A stretch of DNA of 64,000 nt, from contig VXBP01002567.1 of assembly GCA_013400115.1 (NCBI GenBank), positions 124,001-188,000 of the forward strand. The letters run 5' to 3'. The position numbers and the translations under genes were made by a program. Of the stretch, positions 55,517-64,000 are shown one piece after another. The notes beneath the pieces were generated by a model. It worked only from the letters and a program-made list of their open reading frames with translations, was not told the DNA's origin and made no database searches. Position 1 is the first letter of the stretch; each line of letters begins with the position of its first letter. This DNA is from Rhinopomastus cyanomelas. Lineage: Eukaryota > Chordata > Aves > Bucerotiformes > Rhinopomastidae.

Positions 55517-57732
55517 ATGGAGTTTTTTCCAACCTGCTTCTCTATGGACGTGCAGCGAGTAGGAAGCTGTATTGCAGTTCTGCCCTGATCAGCGTGGGGT
55601 GTGGGCTTGGACCTCCTTACAAGAGATGATTGTGAGCCACACAGGACTTTTTCCAGCTATTTCTGTTTGAAATGCTCCTGGCTGCAGTGTGGTTGGTTGT
55701 CGGTACCGTTTGCCTGCCAAAGAGGCCATTCATCTGTGGGCTTGCTCAGCCTCTCCCAAGGTAAGAGAAAAAGCTGGGGTTGTCACTCTTGCTGGGTTTC
55801 TCCAGAGAGTTCTGGCACGTAACAGATTTAATTACTTAGTTAAGAGAGTTTCTAGAGTTGGCCAATGCAGGCTAGAAGCTGTAAATGACAGAGAAACTGA
55901 GACAAGGGGTGTGAGCGAGTGAATAAAGAAAAATGAAACTGTGATCTCTCCCAGATGTTAAAGAAATTTCTTTGCAGCTGAACAAAGGTGCTGTCTGTCC
56001 AATATAATTTTTATTCCAAACCTTCAATATTGCAGCTGACGGCAGAAAATGTGCAGTAAAACATGGGGAGGCCACTGGGTAATATCCACTGTAAAGTGTT
56101 AATTGCCTATTGAGGCTGTAAACTATGTCAATATGCTTGGATCTGAGCTATTGACAGACTCTCATTTATTCCAGCCTCACAAAGCCAGGCTCTTTAGAAC
56201 TGGGCTCTAATCAGTCATGCTTTACTGAACCCACCAAGAAGCACCGGTCAATAAATGTGCTTGCTGTCTTAACCCTTTGAAGTTTGTAAAATTACAAGTG
56301 GGATTGATAACATTGATTTGGGGAGAACTTTAGACAGTGGAAACCCTTTGGAAATGGAAGCTGCCTGGGTAAATGACACTTCCTTTAGCTTGGTGGTTGT
56401 TCTGGGTTTGTGGGGCTGAACCTGACCCTAGTTATCCTGTCAGCCCCCAGGGTCAGAGCTGGGGCAGGGAGTTGCTTCTTGGTGTTAAGATAGACTCCAG
56501 TGGCAGCTAATGCTGTCTGTAGTGCGTTTATCACAACCATTCTGACTTCAGTGGTGCAACATTTCTGATCACACAACTGGTGGAAGAACTCATGTAATTC
56601 AACATCCCTTTATTTGCAAGAGACAGGGCATTGCCCCTTAGCCAACAACTAAAACCCCCCAAAATGAGACAGGGCATTGCCCCTTAGCCAACAACTAAAA
56701 CCCCCCAAAACCACTGGATTCAGTGGTTTCTGTATTTGAACATCCTCACCTTAAATTCCTAACGAGTGTCCATGTGCAGCAGCTGTGGTGGCAGCTGAGG
56801 TGTGAACAAAGTCATCAAACACAGGAGCAAACCCTGAGTGAGCAGTGTCTTTGCCTGTAGAGTGCAGGGTTTGAAGGCTTCTGGGATGTGGTCTGGCTTG
56901 TAGGATACTTTGAAATGAAGAACTCGCTGACAGGAGGATGAATTTACTGGTGGATTTGGTGGAACTCCCTTGACTTGGTTACTCCGGTGAGTACTGGAGC
57001 TGCTACAACTGCGTTACTGCGCACGGGTTGGTTTTGGGTGTTTTGTTTTGAACAAGGTTGCCAAAGCCTGGGGGTAGCTGCTTTTGGTTTGTAAGGAGTG
57101 AAATCCAAATAAACACAGACAAATGTTACCTGTGAAAGCTGAAAACAAAACAAGAGGAAGGTCCTGCTGCTGCTTGACGCAGTCTGTGACCAGTCAAGGT
57201 CTCAGAAGCTTTGCAAAGAATGAGAACTGGGATGGAAAACCCTTGCTGTTGCCTTTCTTTATACCTTGTAAACAAATTCTGTTGAAGAGTTTCTTCCTCG
57301 TTGTTCTAACCACATATAAAATATCCTTTGGTGCTGTTTGTTTTTCCAAACTGATGAGGTTTTGTACTAAAATATAAGGTCAGACTTGTCTCGTGTGTAC
57401 TTCACGTTTACCAGGAAACAGAGGTGTTCTCTGCAAACTCTGAAGGTGTGGTTCCTGGTGTGGGCACAATGTGTTAGCTGCTCCAGGCCTTGTGAGACAA
57501 AGTGGTGATGGCGACCAGCTAATGTGTTTTTCAGATGCTAGCAGTCTGCCTGTACTTGGTGCTAAGTGGTATTTTAATACTACTAATTAATTAGTACTTG
57601 CTAAATTAAGTGCATCTTGGTTTCAAGCAGGGAGGATGCACTTGGATTAGCTATTCATTCTGCTCTTTCTCATGCAGTAGTGCAAATCTTATGTCTGTCA
57701 GAATAAAGCCAAACACCTTGCCCTTTATTAAA
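55517..57732. other. Long spacer without recognisable gene
   Basis: About 2.2 kb free of CR1. Holds the 46-bp duplication at 56620 and no recognised exon. Confidence 0.4.
56620..56710. repeat. 46-bp tandem duplication, two copies
   Basis: gagacagggcattgcccctt begins at 56620 and again at 56666. Each unit contains the imperfect palindrome gggcattgccc and an A4C6A4 run. The copies are identical over the 45 bases compared, so the duplication is recent or an assembly product. Confidence 0.9.
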
Positions 57733-57733
57733 G

Positions 57734-57812
57734 TGATCCTGCTGTGGCAGGGGGATTGGACTAGATGATCTTTCCAGGTCCCTTCTAATCCCTAATGTCC
57801 TGTGAATCTGTG
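57734..57812 (+). mobile_element. CR1 tail fragment
   Basis: tgatcctgctgtggcagggg through aatgtcctgtgaatctgtga. Confidence 0.92.
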
Positions 57813-58565
57813 ATATTCAACTCAAATCCATACTTTGAGCCCTGAATTCGTGCGCGTGCTGGGTAACTTCCGTATCTGCTCTCTAAATGGTCTTGAGTGG
57901 CTGTTCCTTACAGCACCAGCAGCTCTACCTGCTACAATCTGTTTGTGGCAAACAGGTGACCTTGCAGATCCTGGTATCACTCATATAATCTCAAAGAATT
58001 CGTGATCTGGAAGTTGGGTAGAGTTTAATCTCTGTGTGAAATGAGCAGCTATTTAAAGACTTGCGTTGGTTCTGCATTGTGCAAACTAATAGTCAAAGTA
58101 ATCATTCTTGAGATGCAGAAGGAAAGGAGTTTGTTGTATTGTTGGCTCTCTCCAGCACTTTTTTTTTTGGTCATTCCTCTTCCCTCACCCTCCATAAATC
58201 TTAATAGAACTTAAGTTTTTTCAACCTGGATCAAAGTCAGGGGGTTTCAGTGGAGTTTGGCTGCATAAGTCTGTTAATACTAAGCTACCCAGAGTGGAGA
58301 CTGGAAGTGCCCCAGTTCCAGGGCTTGCAGTGAAGCAGGTGATTGCCAGACAGCAGCAACTGCCCACAGAACTGAGACTTGTTCTGTGGGGAAAACAGCT
58401 CTGCTCTTGCACAGTGCTGGTGTGATGTCCCTGTGGTTTTTTGGAGGATGGGTAAAAGCTTTTCTTGGGGAGCTGTGAAACAGCAGTGCTGGGTGGTACG
58501 AGGTTTACATCTCAGTGCTGCTTGGGTGTATCTCCCTTGAAGGGTTGGGAGCAACACTGCTGCAA
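57813..58565. other. Spacer without recognisable gene
   Basis: Contains a T9 run near 58160; nothing callable. Confidence 0.4.
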
Positions 58566-58650
58566 GGTGGTCCTGCTGTGGCAGGGGGATTGGACTGGAT
58601 GATCTTTCGAGGTCCCTTCCAATCCCTAATGTTCTGTGGTTCTGTGAATA
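58566..58650 (+). mobile_element. CR1 tail fragment
   Basis: gtggtcctgctgtggcaggg through gttctgtggttctgtgaata. Confidence 0.92.
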
Positions 58651-58927
58651 CAAGGTTCCTTTATCCTGCAGTTCAAAGTTAAGTGACACTGTTGCCAAAG
58701 AGAAGGGAGCAGGTCAGACTGTGAAATGAAAAGCTCTTTATATAATGAAAGCAAAGCTTCTCAGTCTTGTCGGTGATAAACTGAAGGTCAAAATACCCTT
58801 GGACAGTGCCTTGGCTGAAGGTGGGTCATGGTTATGATAGACAGCAGGGTGCACAGGCTAGATGTTCTCCACCATTCCAAACAGCTCAAGCTGGTTGAAA
58901 CAAAGTGTGTTTGATTTTTAAACAGTC

Positions 58928-59238
58928 ACCAGGATGGAGCCAGGCTCTTCTCAGTGTCATCTAGTGATAGGACAAGGGGCAATGGGTGTGAGCAGGAACG
59001 GAGGAGGTTCCACATCAATACGAGAAGGACCTTCTTCCCAGTGAGGGTGACAGAGCACTGGAAGGGGCTATCCAGGAGGGTTGTGGAGTCTCCTTCTCTG
59101 GAGATGTTTCAAACCCACCTGGATGTGCTCCTATGTGACTGGATCTAGGGGATCCTGCTGTGTTGGGGGGATTGGACTAGACGATCTTTCGAGGTTCCTT
59201 TCCAATCCCTAACGTTCTGTGAACCTGTGATTGCACTG
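58928..59238 (+). mobile_element. CR1, about 310 bp
   Basis: ccaggatggagccaggctct through DRTRGNGCEQERRRFHINTR and LEMFQTHLDVLLCDWI, then UTR (ggatctaggggatcctgctg) and tail gttctgtgaacctgtgatt. The UTR and tail part recurs at 61372 through the 2,231-bp duplication. Confidence 0.95.
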
Positions 59239-59324
59239 TCTTGTGCCAAAAGTGGCACAAGAAAAACATGCAGCATTCAGTAGCTGGGGGAAGAGAAGAA
59301 GAGTCTTCATGAGGAAGGAAATGT

Positions 59325-59445
59325 CATTATTTTTATATATATATATATTTTTATATACATATTATATATAAATAAATATCTATAAATGCATATATAAGTA
59401 TAAAATATAATAGTATATACGTATAAAAAGACATATTTTGCTGGT
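59325..59445. repeat. AT-rich microsatellite-like tract
   Basis: ttttatatatatatatattt and tatataagtataaaatataa words. The frames in it (Tyr/Ile-rich) are artefacts. A second copy lies at 61557-61677. Confidence 0.85.
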
Positions 59446-60805
59446 ATTTGCTGGGGAGGAATCCAGCTGCAGCTCAGGAGAGCCTTTCCCCTCGGTTTTC
59501 CCCTGCTGTATTTCCTCTGTGACGTGACCACTAGAGAGCAGACTTAACCTAGTAACAAGAGTAGTTAGTTCTTGGCCGACTCCTTCTCCTCCCCAACCCC
59601 CTTCCACCTTTACATCTCGGCAGAGGGGACTTCGCTAGTTCTTAGCTTTGCCTCCAACGCTCTGCAATCTTAGGGCTAATTAAAACACCACAGACGGCCT
59701 GAACCCCACATGAAAATTTGATGAGGAATTGATCAGCCAAGCAAACAGGAAATTTAGCTGTGTGAGTGAAGGTAATGTTTGTTCAAATGTGTAATGAGGT
59801 CCATGGGGAATATTTATGGGGACCTTAGTGACGGTTTCAGCAGCTCCTTCTCCTTGAAGTCATCTTACCTACCTGCCCTCTCCTTCTTGAGGCTGTGTAG
59901 GTGTAAAGAAGGGTGAAGCTGCATCAGTCAAAGGTGAGGATGCTTTGGAAATGGGTTGTGTTTGGCTAAGGTGTAAAGCTTTCCGTAAGGAGATGTAAAG
60001 TCCTGCCTTTGCTCTGCAAAAAAAAACCCTACACAAAATATCCCCTAAGAGGAGGATCTGTGTAGTGAAACAGTAAATGGCTTGCTCCAAAAGGATCAGG
60101 CTCTGCGTTACAGCAGATGTTAGCTTTATCTCCAAAGCTATAAAAGCTGTCAACACGCAGGTATTTGGAGGGGAGGCAGCGTGCTGTCGGAGACAGCCCT
60201 TCTCAGCAGATTTTATCTATTTTTAATAATTGCTCAATAGAAAGCATAACTGCTTTCCATGCATAGCAAACAGATGTATTTACCTGCTGCTTATTTATCA
60301 CTGGGCTGTCCAAGGTAAATCAACACGTGCAAGTCTGGGATCTTAGAGCGGGGCTGTTCTTAACAGATATCACCTGCAAACCACTTCCACTGAAAACTCC
60401 CCACAGCCTCTGGTAGAAATTCAGGCTGATTCTGGAAGCTTTGCAGGATGTGCCCACCCAGCCATGGGCCCCGAGTTCTGCACTTGTGCTGGTTCCAGCT
60501 CCTTATCATCCTGTTCAGTGCTCAGCAAGGCTACTTCCAGTTTTGACTGCCTGTAATTCGAGGGGAGAAGCACTTTGAGGAAAAGACCAGGTGACTGGCT
60601 CAAGCCCCTGTGACATAAACCAGACAAGGGGAGACAGCCTGCTTGGTGTAAGCAGGGTGAGGGCACCCTGTGCTGTCAGGGCATGCTGGTATCACTGCAT
60701 TGCCCCACTATGGGGGTGCGAGACCAAACCTGCTGTTTACAGCAGTGAGGTGACTTGTTATGAGCAAATACAGCGCAAGAAGGTGACAGAGCAATAGTGT
60801 TATCA

Positions 60806-61082
60806 GTGTCATCTGATGATGGGACAAGGGGCAATGGGTGTGAGCTGCAACAGAGGGGGCTACACATAAGTATGAGGAGGAACTTCTTCATGGTGAGGGT
60901 GACAGAGCACTGGAAGGGGCTGCCCAGGGAGGTTGTGGAGTCTCCTCCTCTGGTGATGTTTAAAACCCACCTAGATATGTTCCTGTGTGACTGGATCTAG
61001 GGGATCCTGCTGTGTTGGGGGGATTGGACTGGATGGTCTTTGGAGATCCCTTCCAATCCCTAATGTTCTGTCAGTCTGTGAA
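60806..61082 (+). mobile_element. CR1, about 275 bp
   Basis: atctgatgatgggacaaggg, DGTRGNGCELQQRGLHISMR, LVMFKTHLDMFLCDWI, UTR and tail. Recurs at 63038-63314 within the duplication. Confidence 0.94.
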
Positions 61083-61370
61083 CTAGATACCTGATCTTGT
61101 GTCCAGTGCATTGTCACCAGAAGTTGATCTTGTACATCTGGGTTACAGTTTACCTCAGTTTTCTTGGAGGAGGAGGAGGAGTATAAAAATGTTGTTGGCA
61201 CATTCCTAGCAGAGCTGGCTGTCTTGCTGCTGGAGACTAGTGTCTGCATGCTGCTGTGCAAAGCCATGGGGACACCTAAGCTGGTATATCCTAAATATGA
61301 TGCTCCATTAGGACATTTAAACATTCATTTACGAGTCCAAGACTTGCCAGAAGAGCAGCTGTATTTAATT

Positions 61371-61371
61371 N
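61371..61371. other. Single-N contig join
   Basis: The lone N lies exactly between the two copies of the 2,231-bp segment. It has the form of a scaffold join, not an uncertain base call. Confidence 0.85.
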
Positions 61372-63602
61372 TGGATCTAGGGGATCCTGCTGTGTTGGGG
61401 GGATTGGACTAGACGATCTTTCGAGGTTCCTTTCCAATCCCTAACGTTCTGTGAACCTGTGATTGCACTGTCTTGTGCCAAAAGTGGCACAAGAAAAACA
61501 TGCAGCATTCAGTAGCTGGGGGAAGAGAAGAAGAGTCTTCATGAGGAAGGAAATGTCATTATTTTTATATATATATATATTTTTATATACATATTATATA
61601 TAAATAAATATCTATAAATGCATATATAAGTATAAAATATAATAGTATATACGTATAAAAAGACATATTTTGCTGGTATTTGCTGGGGAGGAATCCAGCT
61701 GCAGCTCAGGAGAGCCTTTCCCCTCGGTTTTCCCCTGCTGTATTTCCTCTGTGACGTGACCACTAGAGAGCAGACTTAACCTAGTAACAAGAGTAGTTAG
61801 TTCTTGGCCGACTCCTTCTCCTCCCCAACCCCCTTCCACCTTTACATCTCGGCAGAGGGGACTTCGCTAGTTCTTAGCTTTGCCTCCAACGCTCTGCAAT
61901 CTTAGGGCTAATTAAAACACCACAGACGGCCTGAACCCCACATGAAAATTTGATGAGGAATTGATCAGCCAAGCAAACAGGAAATTTAGCTGTGTGAGTG
62001 AAGGTAATGTTTGTTCAAATGTGTAATGAGGTCCATGGGGAATATTTATGGGGACCTTAGTGACGGTTTCAGCAGCTCCTTCTCCTTGAAGTCATCTTAC
62101 CTACCTGCCCTCTCCTTCTTGAGGCTGTGTAGGTGTAAAGAAGGGTGAAGCTGCATCAGTCAAAGGTGAGGATGCTTTGGAAATGGGTTGTGTTTGGCTA
62201 AGGTGTAAAGCTTTCCGTAAGGAGATGTAAAGTCCTGCCTTTGCTCTGCAAAAAAAAACCCTACACAAAATATCCCCTAAGAGGAGGATCTGTGTAGTGA
62301 AACAGTAAATGGCTTGCTCCAAAAGGATCAGGCTCTGCGTTACAGCAGATGTTAGCTTTATCTCCAAAGCTATAAAAGCTGTCAACACGCAGGTATTTGG
62401 AGGGGAGGCAGCGTGCTGTCGGAGACAGCCCTTCTCAGCAGATTTTATCTATTTTTAATAATTGCTCAATAGAAAGCATAACTGCTTTCCATGCATAGCA
62501 AACAGATGTATTTACCTGCTGCTTATTTATCACTGGGCTGTCCAAGGTAAATCAACACGTGCAAGTCTGGGATCTTAGAGCGGGGCTGTTCTTAACAGAT
62601 ATCACCTGCAAACCACTTCCACTGAAAACTCCCCACAGCCTCTGGTAGAAATTCAGGCTGATTCTGGAAGCTTTGCAGGATGTGCCCACCCAGCCATGGG
62701 CCCCGAGTTCTGCACTTGTGCTGGTTCCAGCTCCTTATCATCCTGTTCAGTGCTCAGCAAGGCTACTTCCAGTTTTGACTGCCTGTAATTCGAGGGGAGA
62801 AGCACTTTGAGGAAAAGACCAGGTGACTGGCTCAAGCCCCTGTGACATAAACCAGACAAGGGGAGACAGCCTGCTTGGTGTAAGCAGGGTGAGGGCACCC
62901 TGTGCTGTCAGGGCATGCTGGTATCACTGCATTGCCCCACTATGGGGGTGCGAGACCAAACCTGCTGTTTACAGCAGTGAGGTGACTTGTTATGAGCAAA
63001 TACAGCGCAAGAAGGTGACAGAGCAATAGTGTTATCAGTGTCATCTGATGATGGGACAAGGGGCAATGGGTGTGAGCTGCAACAGAGGGGGCTACACATA
63101 AGTATGAGGAGGAACTTCTTCATGGTGAGGGTGACAGAGCACTGGAAGGGGCTGCCCAGGGAGGTTGTGGAGTCTCCTCCTCTGGTGATGTTTAAAACCC
63201 ACCTAGATATGTTCCTGTGTGACTGGATCTAGGGGATCCTGCTGTGTTGGGGGGATTGGACTGGATGGTCTTTGGAGATCCCTTCCAATCCCTAATGTTC
63301 TGTCAGTCTGTGAACTAGATACCTGATCTTGTGTCCAGTGCATTGTCACCAGAAGTTGATCTTGTACATCTGGGTTACAGTTTACCTCAGTTTTCTTGGA
63401 GGAGGAGGAGGAGTATAAAAATGTTGTTGGCACATTCCTAGCAGAGCTGGCTGTCTTGCTGCTGGAGACTAGTGTCTGCATGCTGCTGTGCAAAGCCATG
63501 GGGACACCTAAGCTGGTATATCCTAAATATGATGCTCCATTAGGACATTTAAACATTCATTTACGAGTCCAAGACTTGCCAGAAGAGCAGCTGTATTTAA
63601 TT
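61372..63602. repeat. 2,231-bp direct duplication, copy 2
   Basis: Same order and content as copy 1, beginning tggatctaggggatcctgct (inside a CR1 UTR, as at 59140) and continuing into unique DNA at 63603. Annotations in this interval duplicate those in copy 1. Confidence 0.9.
63038..63314 (+). mobile_element. CR1, duplicate of 60806-61082
   Basis: The same ORF2 end, UTR and tail, carried by the 2,231-bp duplication. Confidence 0.94.
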
Positions 63603-63632
63603 CCTGTCTGCATTGGATCAGAACGTTTTTAA
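63396..63632 (+). other. Unexplained 78-codon frame, possible exon
   Basis: Begins MEEEEEYKNVVGTFLAELAV and contains LGHLNIHLRVQDLPEEQLYL before a TAA. In copy 1 the same frame is cut by the join at 61371. An acctcag acceptor-like site precedes it. Balanced composition is suggestive, but I recognise no family and no donor or neighbour. Confidence 0.2.
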
Positions 63633-64000
63633 CTGAAGGACTGGCAGGACATAGCAGCCAGACTGTACCTTGCCTCCCGTGGAGGTCTGGCTGCACAGGG
63701 AAGGCATTGTGCAGAGAGCCCAAACCTAGACTTGAAGCCGAATCTAATTACCCACATTGCAGCCATAAGTCACTTGTTTACATCCAGCTTTACGTCTATT
63801 ACTGAACATGCTGCTTTCAACCTCACTGACACTTAATTCGACTAGTAAGATGTAGATTTGAACCACATCTTAAAACTTTAGGGGTTGTCAATAAATCTTA
63901 TTCTGCACTACTTCCATCTGGGTAATTACCAATGCTATTGGGAGGCTGTGGGAGGGACGTGGGACTGTACGAGTGTAGGTTAAAAAAGCAAGCAGTGGAC
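63633..64000. other. Spacer to window end
   Basis: No CR1 and no exon. An aataaatctt word at about 63890 could be a polyadenylation signal by chance. Confidence 0.4.

Larger units (their letters stand above)
59140..61370. repeat. 2,231-bp direct duplication, copy 1
   Basis: Every base I compared recurs 2,232 positions later. The copy ends at a single N (61371), and its right flank does not continue into unique DNA. This is best read as a contig end overlapping the next contig. Confidence 0.9.

Noticed and set aside
59307..59531. Tyr/Ile-rich minus-strand frame
   Set aside because: It is a translation of the TATA-rich tract and is duplicated with the contig overlap.
59140..63602. True recent segmental duplication
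   Set aside because: Identity over the bases compared and a boundary exactly at a lone N favour an unmerged contig overlap. It remains possible until long reads are checked.
1..64000. tRNA, rRNA or small RNA genes
   Set aside because: No A/B-box pairs with cloverleaf pairing or rRNA-like blocks were noticed on either strand. A tRNAscan or Infernal run would settle it.

Overview
This is vertebrate nuclear DNA, almost certainly from a bird. About 70 fragments of the LINE CR1 (chicken repeat 1), on both strands, cover roughly a quarter of the 64 kb by my rough sum. Most belong to one recent-looking family: ORF2 C-terminus, a short 3' UTR, and a tail of the form ttctgtgattctgtg. A few belong to at least two other subfamilies, with ends such as 'ggactcgatgatcccaggggt'. 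Such a high CR1 load with similar, nested copies fits birds with elevated CR1 content such as woodpeckers (Piciformes); the order is inference. No bacterial, phage or plasmid features are present.

No complete protein-coding gene is recognisable. Nearly all long ORFs are CR1 ORF2 remnants, their antisense shadows, or chance frames. The best exon-like stretch outside CR1 is on the minus strand at 37166-37479 (104 codons, AG acceptor, GTAAG donor); I cannot name it. Weaker frames lie at 54734-54967 and 63396-63632.

Layout. 1-900: a 25-bp polypyrimidine minisatellite and AT-rich DNA. 2.56-4.13 kb: CpG-rich, regulatory-looking DNA with a polypurine tract, a 16-bp palindrome and a duplicated 83-bp purine segment. 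3.96-4.44 kb: TATA-rich DNA holding a 77-base gap. 5.19-5.93 kb: an AT-rich long-period array. 6.46-6.83 kb: a 69-bp CR1-derived minisatellite with an inverted copy. 6.8-59 kb: CR1 fragments between non-repetitive spacers, some AT-rich and homeobox-site-like, possibly conserved non-coding elements. 28.09-28.21 kb: three 42-bp units forming hairpins. 35.93-36.05 kb: a gap inside tandem CR1 tails. 59.14-63.60 kb: a 2,231-bp segment present twice around a single N, most likely an unmerged contig overlap.

The most interesting signals are (i) CR1 copies whose 75-76-bp 3' terminus is repeated, with the same junction at several loci; (ii) two CR1 copies sharing a ~90-bp non-CR1 module; (iii) the 42-bp hairpin array; (iv) the candidate exon. 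Assembly artefacts (single-N duplications at 23114 and 61371) must be excluded before any copy-number claim.
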